Shown here piece after piece: positions 33,690 through 45,900 of a stretch of DNA of 64,000 bases (positions within the stretch are counted from its first letter, which is position 1; the number at the start of each line of letters is the position of its first letter). The notes under the pieces are model-generated. The model was not told the origin of the DNA. It made no database searches and worked only from the letters and a program-made list of their open reading frames with translations. Both the position numbers and the translations under genes were made by a program. The stretch is from Jacaranda mimosifolia (Eukaryota; Streptophyta; Magnoliopsida; Lamiales; Bignoniaceae): positions 16,134,501 through 16,198,500 of the forward strand of contig CM032133.1 of the NCBI GenBank assembly GCA_018894105.1, given 5' to 3'.

Positions 33690-36600
33690 CTAAAAGTTAA
33701 AATATTCGATAATGACACCATTTCCCTCATCCTTATCATTGGCTAAATCAAAATCTTCAAACTCCTCTTCCTCTTCACTATCTTCTCTTTCAATTTCCTC
33801 TAATTCTTTATCTTCTCTATCCATTACATTTCTTATTAAGCTTCCTCTAGTTATTGATCTCAACAAGTCCAAATCGTGGATGCACTTTAATCCCTCTGTC
33901 AGACAAGTTATACCAATGACATTTGAACAAAACTACTTTGTTTCCTTGTCCAAAATATTCTAACTCCAACATCTCTTCGAACATGCCATAGTAATCAACT
34001 TCATTGTCGCTCTAGGAGCTTCTCCATATGCAAACACCATTACTCATGATTCATTCATGCTTGCCATAGTCAATTGTGTGGAATTTGAACCCATTCACAA
34101 AATGGCTGTTATATGTTTTAACCCATCTGCTGGGGCCTTGTGCTAATTGCCTAATATTCTCTCCAACCTCATAGGAACTATCCATCACATGCTAAGGAGT
34201 TGCAAAATTATACTCTATTTGTTATATATAAATGATATTATTTAAACATGGGATGATCAATACTTACATATTGTTGAAGCCATTGTAGAAATTTCGTATC
34301 CTGTAATCTTCCCAGTTTCATGTCTGTTATATATGGAAATTGCCTAGACATCTCTTTATCAAATATACTAAATGCACCCAAGAAATTTTCATAAAGTTAA
34401 AGATTTTTCAAGATTTTCATTATTTCATTGAATTTTATAGAGAGAACTTACTTTGCCAAAGGAATGACCTCTAAATAATTCAATAGCACATATCTATGTG
34501 CTGCCATATATTCATCATCATCTTTAAATAGTTGACATTTTCTTTGACTCCCAAGAGGTTTTCCTGGATGACAAATGATTGAAAGAAGCCTACTTGAATC
34601 CACCTCTCTACCATCATCATTTCTTGGGACCCAATTTAGCCTTGTTTGTACATTGGGTTCAAAGTACAATGAATATAATATTGTGAGTTCCTCAATGATG
34701 TAAGCTTCTACAATTGAAACTTCAGCGTGGGCTTGATTTTTGACTTTCTGCTTCAAATGATGCAAAAATCTACACCATAATTCATTATAAAAAATCATAG
34801 TTTAAGTGTAAGAAAATTTTATGTGTTAATTAAATGAATTTTGAAAATTTATAGGGATAATATCTTTCAAATGGATACATACATCGATACTGTACAAGCT
34901 CACCAACTTTAGCTTTATACGCCAAGTGGACCGGAAGATGCTCCATCACATCAAAGAATGCCAGTGGGAATATTTTTCCAAGTTTACAGAGAGTTTCAAC
35001 AATATTTTTCTCAAGTTATTTCATATGTTGCACATGTAGAACAGTAGAGCATATGCCTCTAAACAAAAATTTCAACTCTGATATTACTTCCCACACCGAT
35101 TTAGGCAGAAGGTCACGATAAGCAATTGTTATCAATCTCTGCATAAACACATGGCAATCATGACTTTTCATCGCATAAAACTTTGATTCCTTTTCATTAA
35201 CACATCGGGCTATATTTGAAGCATAGCCATCAAGGAGTTTTAGGCCCTTAGCCTATTTGCAAACTTCTTTTACTTGTTCGGCGCTTAAAGTATAAGTTGC
35301 TTTGGACTTCCAAACTTTTCTTTTATTGTCATAAAACATATGGGGTTCAAGCCTATTACAATAAAATTCTAAGTCCCTTCGTGCATTTCCATTATCTTTG
35401 CCTTTCCCTTTACATCTAAAATTGTATTAAGGATATTTTCAAACAAATTTCTCTCTATATACATCACATCCAAATTATGGTGAATAAGATTAGTGCACCA
35501 ATAAGGCAACTCCTAAAATATGTTTTTCCTAACCCAGTTATGAGTAATGCCAAATCCAGGCGAAGGATTAGGATTGTCATCTTTATCATATGTTTGTGAG
35601 GGAAGTGAAATACACATCTCATGATTTCTTCACCAGACAAATGCAAAGGGAAAGGGTCATTTTCACGTCTACCTCTCATAAACATATCAACTTGTTCTCT
35701 ATATGTGTGACGAAGAGGTAGAAATTGTCTATGATAGTCAAACTATGACTGCTTTCATCCATTCTATAGACGAAAAGATTTTGTATGCTCAATGCAATAA
35801 AGACATGACAATGTTCCATGAGTATTCCAACTAGAAACCATGCCATAAGCAGGAAAATCATTGATTGTCCACAAAAGAGATGCTTTCATCATAAAATTTT
35901 GTTGTCTAGATGCATCATAAGTTTCAATCGCTTTATTCCATAACCTTTTCAATTCATCAATTAGAGGCTGCAAAAACACATCTACTTTTTTTTTTTTGGG
36001 AGATTTAGGGCCTGGAATAACCATACTAAAGAATATATATATATGGTTCATCCATAGACATGTCTGGAGGAAGATTGTACACAATTAACATCACTGGCCA
36101 ATAAGAACAAGGAGCACTATTGTTATTGAAAGGGGTGAATCCATCTATGCATAATTCGAGACGAACATTGCATGGTTCTGATGGAAATGAAGGATGGGTA
36201 TGATTAAAATGTTTTCATGCTTCGCCATGTGCAAAGTGTGTCACGCTATCTTCTTCACATTGATTTGCCCAATGCCATGTCATTTCCTTAGACCTTTTTT
36301 TGACATATAAAATCGTTGGAGTTTAGGAATTACAGGTAGGTAGCGTAACACCTTATAAGGCCTATTGTTTTTGGAGCCTGGGATACTGGACTTCTATCTA
36401 GGATGATCACAAATCATGCATTTTGTCTTTCCCATGTTCTCTTTGTAGTATAACATGCAATTATTAATACAAATATCAATTTTGTCATAACCTAGACCAA
36501 GCCTTCCACTATCTTCTTTGCATTATACAAGTTATTCGAAAAAGCCTCATCTTTTGGCATCATACTTTTCATTGCTAATATGATGTGATCGACACACGAT

Positions 36601-37115
36601 TGAGGTAAGTTAAAATCAGATTTTATATTTAACAATTGAGAAACCATAGACAATCTAATATGTTTCTTACAACCATGCCATAAAGGTTCTTCTACATTCT
36701 TTAATAAATCAAAGAATTTTTGGGCATTTGAGTTTGGTGGTTGTTTAGCATTCATAGAGTCTTCATCCCCATCAAAATCCCAATCAAAGTTATATCCTAC
36801 AGTATCCATAACCATATCCCTCATCCCAATGTTCTCATTATTTCTAGAACTGAAATGTTCCCCAACAAAACCTTGGATCCAAGGTTCCCCCTTGTGGTCC
36901 CACGTAGTGTAATTACACTCAAACCCATACCTTATGAGGTGATAATGTACAGTGTCTTGGTTATCAAACGTCATGTTGTGGCATTTTGAGCAAGGACATC
37001 TTATACAACCATGGACAACAACCTCAGCATGAGAATAAACAAAATCTAAAAATTCTTTAACCCCTTTATCAAACTCATCAGATAGAAATCCATTTCTATC
37101 TAGTTGTCGACACAT
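33690..37115 (-). pseudogene. CACTA transposase (TNPD/TNP2-type), degraded
   Basis: Four domains follow in the canonical order on the minus strand. The transposase-associated zinc-binding domain is at 36600-37115, with the series GCIRCPCSKC then HYHLIRYGF. The TNP2 catalytic domain (Transposase_21) is at about 35500-36480; it holds VRLELCIDGFTPFNNN, with the expected first catalytic Asp, and PGPKSPKKK then VDVFLQPLIDELKRLW. The DUF4218 region is at 34448-34900 (RFLHHLKQKVKN, SIVEAYIIEE). The DUF4216 region is at 33860-33960, readable as EYFGQGNKVVLFKCHWYNLS. An acidic tail (EREDSEEEEEFEDFD) ends at about 33690. Stops and frameshifts separate the blocks; some gaps may be introns. This enzyme cuts the CACTA termini; this copy is probably inactive. 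Confidence 0.85.
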
Positions 37116-39300
37116 CCAACTTCAATCATTAGACATATTCTCTACAATTTTAGTTAGGTATATGTTCATCATTATAGTAAATAATTTATTATAAAATGAG
37201 ATTTAGCCTGTTTGAGTGAAGATAATTTGAGATTCTGCTAGTTTCTTAATGTGAATTAATTAGGTATACATGATTTAATATGTATTTCATGCTTCTTTTA
37301 GTTAAGCATCAATGGAGATGTATTATTAATTATGGAATAATTTTATTGAATTTATTATTTTAACTTAGCAGAAAGAATATGAAATCTTACAAAGTGGAAT
37401 TTGCATTTTAATATATATAAAGAGTGGTACAAACCAAGGAGCGTGAATAGATAATAGACAAAAAAATCTTAAGTGTCTTTTTATATAATTATGATATTAA
37501 AAGAATTGGGAAAAATTAGGGGTGTAATCGAGCCGAGCCGATTTTGGGTAAAATGTTCTAGTTGGAGTTTGAAAATATTGACTAGTAGTAATTTGCAAAT
37601 AAGTTCTTATATATAATTTTGTTATCATATATAGAAATAAGATTTCGTATAGTCAAAACTTATACTAAAAAATTTGGAGCTCTCTAAATGTGAAACAACA
37701 ATAATTAAATTCACAAGCAAACTAGAAAGGAAAAAATGAAGAGAAAAGGGTTGTCTTTTATCTTGATTGAAACACAATTCAAAAGATATGGAACCAAAGA
37801 GAATTATGCTCCCTGCAAATGCTTCTCAAACTTCTATTCCTTGTCTGTGTGTAGAGAAAAGTTAATAATTTAAGTGGTAAAGTAAAAGCTAGAAAAATTG
37901 AAAACTATATTATTCTTACAAGGTGATTAATATGTTCTTGGAATCAATTATGTCGTTCAAGCTAGCAATTGACCTAACTTATTGGGTTTCTTCAGAGAGC
38001 CAATCTAAGTGGGTATGTTTTCAGTTAACTTGTTCTTATAGGAACACATATATTAATGTATAGACATGCTTCTGCACTAAAGTGAGCAGTAAGCGTAACA
38101 TAAATCATATCATAAAAACACTGTCGTAGTAATTGCCTCAGTGTTTACACCTGAGCTTGGCAAAGAAACTAAAATCATCATTCTCATTCAGAATACACTA
38201 AACCACCTATCAAGAAAGAAAAATCATTATTTTAACATAAGATAACAAAATAAATTTAATGCTCAAGAAATCTTTCACTTATTGCTTTTTTAATATTAAT
38301 ACTTCTATTACTTTTGATTGGTATAAGTCGCCTCTTTCTCATTTCCCTTCCATTTATACTATTTGCATACTTGCTTCTTCATGAGTCACTATTCCTATAT
38401 CCTTTTGTTTAATTAAAACAGAGTGGCCTACTCCCAAAGGGGTGACATTCTCAAATATGTGTTAATAGTCTCATTAGTATGTAAAAGGCCATACATATGA
38501 CTATTGCCCGAGACTCCGCATCAATACACCTCTACAACTCCCTTTACAAGAAAAAACATGCATTCTTGTGAAACAAAATTTCCATGGTATGCGGGCAATA
38601 GTCACTAGCCACTAGCTAGTGATGCTTATCAAGGAAAATCAAACCTTTTACCTTAGAAGAACAAATCATTACAGCAAAAACTCATTAGTCCAATCAATCA
38701 ATAAAATTCAAACAAGGAAATCAATTCAGAAATTGTAGGCCTAACTAAAAATTAGCAACTACCAGATAATAGTAGAAACAATGTCCATACAATTCAATCA
38801 CTTTGCCACTACATTATTCTCTAATAATAATTCGAAAGAACCAACCTTTTTCGATTGCGCTTCACCATCTCTCGATTCTTTTTATTCCCTTTCTCCTACA
38901 TAGACTCAAAAATCTCCTGCGTTTACATTCTTGAATAATAGCTCCTACAGCGATAGTCAGCTTACCAGCGCTACCAGTGATAATGGAAGTTGGAACTCGG
39001 CTTGAACTTACTTGGTGTTACAGAATATTTGGGAACTAGGGTTGCATTCTTCTTCGCGTAAGACATAGCTAAACTTAGGTGAAATTTGGATGAGCATGAA
39101 GTTGAATGTATTGGGGGCTAGGGATTTTAGATTTGACTTGTTTAGTCCATGAAGTTAATGTTTAAAACAAGAAAGATAAAATAGACAGAAAATTTGCAAA
39201 GTTCCTTGTGGCCTAATGGGTTGTGATAAAAAAATTATAACCAAAATTTTGATTCGATTCCCACTTCATACAAAATTTGTCAAATTTTATTTAACTTTTT
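37116..39300. other. 5' non-coding part of the CACTA element
   Basis: About 2.2 kb without coding capacity between the transposase start and the right subterminal repeats. It should hold the transposase promoter and leader. The stretch GGGGTGTAATCGAGCCGAGC at 37520-37541 resembles the tip of a MITE without a partner. The segment near 38850-39010 is GC-richer and could be a leader exon. Confidence 0.45.
39205..39275 (+). other. tRNA-like segment beside the CACTA right subterminal repeats
   Basis: TGTGGCCTAATGGGTTGTGA (A-box-like) is followed after about 25 bp by TTTGATTCGATTCCCAC (B-box-like), with spacing close to that of a tRNA or SINE promoter. No cloverleaf can be completed, so it is not a functional tRNA gene. 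It may be a SINE fragment within the element. Confidence 0.4.
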
Positions 39301-39602
39301 TATGACGAATTTGTGACTTCTCGCGAGTCGTCACTAATTAGTGGCCTGGAGTGAATGAATTTAATAAATTAATGACTAATTTTGTGACCCAATAAAAATC
39401 AGTCACAAATTTGATGATCGATTACTGACCACCAAATATGTGGTCACTAATTTCATCATAAAATCAATCACTAATCCATCACTATTTTCTTTTGAAATTT
39501 TAAGTAGATCGATCATAATTCGGTCACAGATCAATCACTGATTAGTGACCCATCCTGGCAGTCACTATTTAGCAGTTACTAAAGCCCTATTTTTTAGTAG
39601 TA
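39300..39602. repeat. Right subterminal repeats and TIR of the CACTA element
   Basis: Motifs GTGACC, GGTCACTAA and TAGTGACCC in both orientations lead to the end CTAAAGCCCTATTTTTTAGT. The inner GCTTTAG of this terminus matches the AGCTTTAGTGACCGC just inside the left tract, supporting the pairing of the two ends. Confidence 0.75.
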
Positions 39603-39605
39603 TCA

Positions 39606-40068
39606 AAACAACCTCGTGCATGCATACAAAGATTTTAAACAAGACAATAGATATACTTTGCATCAAAATTATAGCATAAGAAGCAAATGTAAATGATTAC
39701 TATATGCTTGACGAACATTATAATGTTGCTATCACTAAAAAGTGGTTGTTGTACTTGGGAGATGATATTGGGAAAAATTGTAAGCACTATCGTAGAGTAA
39801 ATTCGTTTTAATGACAAAGTGTTGAACTATTCCCTCGATCAAAAAAGAAGTCACACCGTTTTTTTATCACTATTTGCCAACATGTTTAAGATTAATTTTG
39901 AAAGTTTCAACCATGGGATTAGTAGAGACAGCAGCAACCTCAATCGAAGTTTTCCACAATTTTATGTAATGTAAACAAAAGTTGTTGTTTATCTCTTGAG
40001 GATACTCTATCTCTATCAGAAAATGAGATAAAGAGTGAGCGACACTCAAGCATGTATTAAAAGAATAT
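39606..40068. other. Intergenic spacer, no gene seen
   Basis: AT-rich spacer between the CACTA element and the next copia LTR. Nothing recognisable. Confidence 0.55.
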
Positions 40069-40905
40069 GTTCCAAGAAGGGGTGAATTAGGTTCAAATTC
40101 CTTGACAAGTAATCTTTTATGAATTTAATAGATTTATTTTATCAATCAAAAGAACTGAAATTTTCTTAAATACTGAAAGTTCCAAATGGGGAATAAACAG
40201 TAAATAATAAAATGAGCTTATGATAGATTTATTGTGGTTTGACAAACCTATATCCATTACCTAAGTTTTCACTAAGAATTTTAATCAAAAGAGCTGAAAT
40301 TTCCTGAAATACTGAAAGTTCCAGAGGGGGAATAAATAGTAAATAAGAAAATCAGCTTATGATAGATTTATTGTGGTTCGACAAGCCTATATCAACTACC
40401 TAAGTTTTCATTAAGAATTTTAATTTGCAATATTGCTTAAACCATCTTGATTAAGTGCAAGACAAAAGATAACGACAAGCCAAAAATGCTTGATTGCATA
40501 CTTCTGCAAGGGATGTGCCTATATAGATATCACTGATGCAAAACACTCAAGAACTTCCAGTAATAGTTAATTAATAGGCCTCCAAAAAAATAGAGCATTT
40601 GCTTGCACAACTTTTATAGCTATTCACCACTTACACTACCTCAAAAAGACTTATTATCAAAGTAAACGAATATTCTATTTCAACTAATTCTCTTCCAAAA
40701 AAGTCTTTCGTTCTTTAAATAGGAAAATGACATGGGTCAAGTAAATATCTTTCCATCTTTTCATGGATTTGATTATGCAACTTATAACTTTCCAAATGGT
40801 GTTGATTGCATTCTAAAAGGCATCTATTTTATAAAGATCCTAATTAATCAAATTAGATAGCTTTATTTAAGCTTAACGAAATTAGTGGGTCTTTCCACCA
40901 CATTC
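40069..40905 (-). repeat. 3' LTR of the deleted copia element
   Basis: It aligns with 43878-44555 in order: GATTTATTGTGGTT-GACAA, CCTAAGTTTTCA, TAATAGTTAATT-ATAGGCCTCCAA, TCCAAATGGTGTTGATTG and TTAAGATCCTAAT-AATCAAA. It is longer than its partner largely because of a 139-bp tandem duplication (units at 40145 and 40284) absent from the other LTR. Confidence 0.75.
40145..40422. repeat. 139-bp tandem duplication within the LTR
   Basis: ATCAAAAGAACTGAAATTTT at 40145 recurs as ATCAAAAGAGCTGAAATTTC at 40284, and both continue through CTGAAAGTTCCA, AATAAGCTTATGATAGATTT-like text and CCTAAGTTTTCA. It is private to this LTR, so it arose after insertion. Confidence 0.8.
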
Positions 40906-43877
40906 TAGACTTTGTTTTTGTTAATCTGGGGTAGTTTTTCTTTCATTGCTTCAATCTAGAATCCAACTTTTAAGACTTTATGAATGTCAGTAGGTTTAGA
41001 AAGAGATACAAAAACAAGGTTAGAGTACTTTGGATCAAAAAACAGGTTTGTGGATGGCTGGAAGCATGTTTGATTCTTATTCTTCTTTATTAACTTTGAC
41101 AGCTTCAGAACTTTTAATGGTTGAACAGTTTGTTTTACTGCATGTTTCACTTTCAGTATCTTTTTTGTAATGTAGCACTTCAATTATCTCGTCCATACAT
41201 GTACTCTCAACACTTAATGTTTCCTTAGCAGTAATTGAGTTAGTTTCATCATAAACCACATACACATTCTTGAATTGTCCTTTTATTTTGACTCAATATG
41301 CTTCGCTATAATTCAAATATTTGATCAATATTCCTTTACCCGATTTTGAATCAAATTTTATGATATTATCTTTGTGTTCAAGATATAGCACTTGCATTCA
41401 AATACATGAAAGTGAGAGATGTTGGTACTTCACCATTCCAGAGCTCATAAAGAGTTTCTTAATAAAAGGTCTTGAAAATACTCTATTCATGACATAAAGC
41501 AGTATTTATAGTTTTTCCCTAATATGATTTCTGAAGGTCAAATTCACTTGACATGGTATGAGTCATTTCCTGAAGAATTCTATTTTTCTTCCTACCACAC
41601 TTTTTTGCGAAGTTGTTTCTAAAGCAAAAAAAATATGAGTGTAATCATGTTCTTTATAGAATGAAGCAAATTCATTATCATCAAATTCAGTGCCATGATC
41701 ACTTCAAATTGTACTAATGAGATAACTTTTCTCACACCGTAACTTTTTTGTAAGGGGTATGAATTAGCTCCATATTTCATTTTTGTGAGTGAGGAAATGT
41801 ACCCATGTAAATCTTGAAAAATCATCTACAATGAGAAAGACATAACTTCCTCCACCAAGTGATGAGCTATTCATGGGTCCAAATAGGTCTAAATGAAGTA
41901 ATTCAAGAGGTCTAGAGGATGAAATGCCATTTATGAGTTTAAAGGAGGATCTTTGTATGCATACATTACACATTTTATCTTTGACAAAACCAATTTTGCA
42001 ATGTTTGACAAGACCCTTTTTAGCTAAGTGATTTAGTAGTTTCATATTTGCATGTCTTAGATGTCTATGCTAGGTCTAATTGGAACCTTTAATTGCAACA
42101 AGGCAGTCGACATTTTGACTTGATAAATTATCTAAACTAATACAGTAAATATTTCTATTTATGCTAGTAGCAAATATAGTGTCATCATGCTTAGCCACAA
42201 CATTGTCAGAGGGTTTAAGTTGTACTTGATAAACACTATTGCAATGTTGGCTAATGCAAAGTAGGCAATATTTAATCCATCAATTAACTAGACATTTTCA
42301 ATAGAAGTTCTGATACCTTTTCCAATGGCTAATACAAAATTGTCACCTAACAACACGCTTATTTTATAGATGAAATAGAAATGATGAATAGATTTTCATT
42401 ATTCAACTCATGAATTTTTGTAAAGTATAAAATATGAAAATAATTTAATATAATACTTAATTTCAGTCAAATTTTCTTGATCTATTATTATTACCTCCAA
42501 ATATTAGTATTGGTATATATAAAAATAATTTTTTAGACTTCCAAAAAATATTTTATTTTAGGTATCCACATATTACAGGGTCCTTGTTTGTTAGATTTTA
42601 CACCCTAAATAAATTTAGTTCTAATGTTCTTTTTTATTGGATATTTGTAAGATTTGTGTCCAGATTTTCCACTTGCATGACATGTTTTCTTACGATTTTC
42701 ATAATCATTTTTTGGTTTCTGATAGACATATGGTTCACTTGCTTTGAAGTATCAATGCCTTTTTCATCATAAATGATCAGAAGTTGTTCCTCAAGAAAAC
42801 TTATTTATTTATGCAATTTCAGTAATTCATTATGATGATTTTCATGCAGAGTTGATGAGCTTGTATTCCCATATTCGAACTTAAAATCGCTAGTATTTAT
42901 TTCAAAGTTTTAAGATACCTATTTTTCAGCTGTAAGATAGTTGTCTTCCTTGTTGAATTAGTTTGAATCAAAATCATCAACTTAGCTTTGGATTTTCTTT
43001 TTTATTCTTGAATCTTGGCTTCGAATTCTTTTCTATTCTACAATTTCTTCTCAACTTTGGACAATCAAGTTTTTGTGTCTAACTTCGTGATATTAATAAA
43101 AATATATTTGGTTTGATTTCTATTGATCTATATTGTCTTTTGGAACTTATCCTGGTATCCCAAATGCAGCAACCTTTTATCTGTATGAGTTGTCTTAGGC
43201 GTCTTTTGACCATCATTATTTCCTCGTTGATTGTTTCTTCATCCATTTATCTAAAATCTTTGATTGAATCAACTTATTCTAATAAAAGGTGATATCTTTC
43301 TTGATTTTGCTTTTGAAACATTCTTCCTTCACTCTTGAATATGTGTTCTTAGTGCGAACATTGGGTTTATAATCTCTATGAAACGGCCATTCATCTAGCT
43401 AAATTCTCTTATGTTCATGTTGCCATTTCGTATTAATGAGTGAGAAGCAATTCTTTCTTGTTTTACCTGAGATATCCCCTCGTGGATAACTTAGAGCATA
43501 TTTCACGTCTTTTATAGTTAAGTAGGTGTTGACAAATGATTATATTCTTTATTTGTTAATGCACAGAAGAGGATTTTTTTTGCTTTAGCATTCATAGATA
43601 GAATCTTTTTGTTAACTCCTCTTTCTTTCAGAATCATGTCTTTCTTAACAAAAATTAATGCCCCGTCAATAATGATGCTTCAAAGATCATAATTTTGTGC
43701 AATGAAGAATTCATCAATCCAATTCTCTATATAGGTTGCATAATTTGTTCTGTTGAATAATGGTGGGCAAGAATGAGATTTCTTTTCTAAATAGACATCA
43801 AATTCAGGAAAGTCATTAGGATCTTTTAACATAGGTTTGCTAGACCTATATATGAGCACAAGGCTTTGGTGCCAAGT
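40906..43877 (-). pseudogene. Ty1/copia internal region with gag and part of integrase, RT deleted
   Basis: Only about 3 kb separates the LTRs, too short for a full element. On the minus strand a degenerate zinc knuckle near 42660 reads CHASGKSGHKSYKY (two Cys lost). At 41764-42045 the GAG_pre-integrase and integrase start is visible: NHLAKKGLVKHCKIGFVKDK, then SRPLELLHLDLFGPM and YVFLIVDDFSRFTWVHFL. Near 41600-41700 the integrase continues with RSDHGTEFDDNEFASFYKEH. The catalytic Glu motif that should read VVERK is VVGRK, so the active site is lost. Reverse transcriptase and RNase H are absent. The GPM-SLGG and VVDDFSRFTW style suggests a SIRE-like copia. The element cannot move by itself. 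Confidence 0.75.
43862..43876 (-). other. Degenerate primer-binding site of the deleted copia
   Basis: The minus strand reads CTTGGCACCAAAGCC just inside the 5' LTR, where copia elements usually have TGGTATCAGAGCC complementary to initiator tRNA-Met. It agrees at most positions. Confidence 0.5.
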
Positions 43878-44555
43878 TAGAAAAACAAGGCCCAGAAAGG
43901 ATGAATTTAGAAAAAAATTTCTTAATAATTTGTCTTTTATAGATTTAATGGATTTATGTTATTATGCTAAATAAATAGAATTTCCTATGATAACTGGAAC
44001 ATAATAAAATGAAGACACAAAGGATCTGTAGTGGTCTAATAAAGCCTAAGTTCACTACCTAAGTTTTTATTTAGGATTTTAACTTGTAACAGTACTTAAA
44101 ATCCAGTCATAAAATAAAAGATAGCATCAAGCTAGAAATGCTTAATTGGATACTTTTTTGAAAGATATGTCCATACAGATATTACTAATGGAAAGCACTC
44201 ACAAACTTCCTGTAATAGTTAATTGATAGGCCTCCAACAGAACAATGCATTAGCTTGCATAAGTTCCACTCCTCTTCACCACTTATGGTACCTCAAGAAG
44301 ACTCTTGCCAGAGTAATTGAATGTTCTACTTTCAATTGATTCTAATCCAAAATAGTCTTCTGTTATTTAAATATGAGAAGTGGCATGCATCAAAGAAATA
44401 TCTTTCTATCTTTACATGGATTTGATTGTGCAACATAACTTTCCAAATGGTGTTGATTGTATTCTAAAAGGCAGATATTTTATTAAGATCCTAATCAATC
44501 AAACCATACAACTTGATCTATGCTCAATGAAATTAGATGAGATGAATTAGCAGTA
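43878..44555 (-). repeat. 5' LTR of the deleted copia element
   Basis: Partner of 40069-40905 (see shared motifs there). It is about 680 bp long and lacks the 139-bp duplication. The two copies differ at many positions, so the insertion is old. Confidence 0.7.
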
Positions 44556-44879
44556 AAATTTATCATGTTCAAAATAAATTTAGGAGTTCCATTAGCATAG
44601 AGCCACTGTGATTTTCTATGTAGAACTACATTTTAAATATATTGGATAGTTTGATGTACAATGTATATAATTCAATCAAGATAGCTAAAGAGTTGTAGAA
44701 GTCATAAACGAACCAAAACAAAGATATCAGTTTGTTTGCACATTTCAATTGTTAATATAATATATAAAGACCGCTACTACAAAGAGTATTACACCTTCAG
44801 TCATAAAATATCGATCTCTTGTTGAACCCTGCGAATTGCATGAAAGTTAGATACTCAAAATTCGGGGGGTCAAAGAGTT
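44556..44879. other. Spacer, no gene seen
   Basis: AT-rich sequence between two copia remnants. Nothing recognisable. Confidence 0.5.
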
Positions 44880-45900
44880 TTAGAAAATATTCTTGTTGGG
44901 AAAAAATGTTAATGAAAGAATCCAATAAATTGAATTGGGACCATGAAAATTCATAGTCAAAATGTTCTTAATCTTTAAGATGATCAACTCAAAATTAGAA
45001 ATGATCCAAATTTAAGAGATACGGGTCATTTACATGAAGTACATGTAAAAGATAAGAGACTTGGTGAATCCTTCCAAGTAGCCACTATAATTAGAATCTG
45101 CCACCATAGTAGAACGACTTAGAAGTACTTGAAGTAAAAGTGAAAGGAGCTTAGACTTGAGGGCTTAATTGTCAGACTAAGCATTAAAGAAGATAGTCAA
45201 ATATCTAATTAGGTTAAATTCAAAATGCTCCAGATAAAAGCTAAGCTAATTTTGTAGAACCGAATCCAAACACTAGCAAGAAGAAAAAGCAAACCAAGAA
45301 CTTGTCAAAGTGGTAGAGCTAAGAAAATTAACAACTTCAAGGGGAACTATTACAATTGTGAAAACCTAAATCATAGATGAAGGATTACTTAGTTCCAAAG
45401 CACAAAACCTAAGAAAAATGTGTGCTAATTGACATGCTAAATGGGACTCTCATGGTTGTTGTGCTTGAAACTAGCTTGTCAGATTACTGGATAGAATGTT
45501 AGATTGACACGAGTGCTCTGTGCCACTTAGATAAGGAGATGTTCTCAGACTATATTCCAACTAGCACTCAAAAGCTCCATATAGGAAACTCCACAACTTT
45601 TAAAATTGTCACTTTAGGTAGGGTAGTACTAAATTTGACTTTGTATAAGAAACTAACTCTAATTAATGCATTACATGTTCCTGATACTTAAAAGATTTGG
45701 TACTTTGTTAGTGTTAAAGTCTAATAAGTTTGTACTCATAAAGATTAGCCCATTTGTAGGCAAAAGATATATTGACCAAGAGCTATTCAAAATGAATGTA
45801 ATACATGTAATTCAAAACATTGAAAGCAAACAAAATATTTATTTACTTATTTGGTTAAATGTTCAAACTTGTGGCATGTTAGAGCATGGCATGTAAATTT
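44880..45900 (+). pseudogene. Ty1/copia fragment (gag end, protease, pre-integrase)
   Basis: The plus strand encodes pieces of a copia polyprotein in the opposite direction to its neighbours. A zinc-knuckle relic lies near 45340 (FKGNYYNCENLNHR). The protease lies at 45480-45700: DYWIEC, a stop-free IDTSALCHL where copia proteases have D-S/T-G-A-S-H, then LHIGNSTTFKIVTLGRVVLN and LINALHVPDT. A short GAG_pre-integrase region follows at 45700-45900 (KFVLIKISPFVGKRYID). The active-site Gly is Ser here. The fragment stops abruptly at about 45900 with no integrase and no visible LTR. Confidence 0.65.

Larger units (their letters stand above)
30494..39602 (-). mobile_element. CACTA (En/Spm-type) transposon, 9.1 kb, both ends present
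   Basis: The left end is CACTACAAAAA, followed by an expanded A-rich tract. The right end is TATTTTTTAGTAGTA, the inverse with the last base changed from G to A. Identical TCA trinucleotides flank it (30491-30493 and 39603-39605), the 3-bp target duplication expected of CACTA. Subterminal regions (30530-31010 and about 39300-39590) are filled with TTAGTGACCGC and GCGGTCACTAA in both orientations, the presumed binding sites for the element's own TNPA-like protein. Two minus-strand genes lie inside: TNPD-type transposase at 33.7-37.1 kb and a Transposase_24-type gene at 31.25-33.55 kb. Coding frames are damaged, so the copy is unlikely to be active. Confidence 0.9.

Noticed and set aside
37520..37541. 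GGGGTGTAATCGAGCCGAGC as a MITE start
   Set aside because: No inverted partner or target duplication was found in the following 2 kb.
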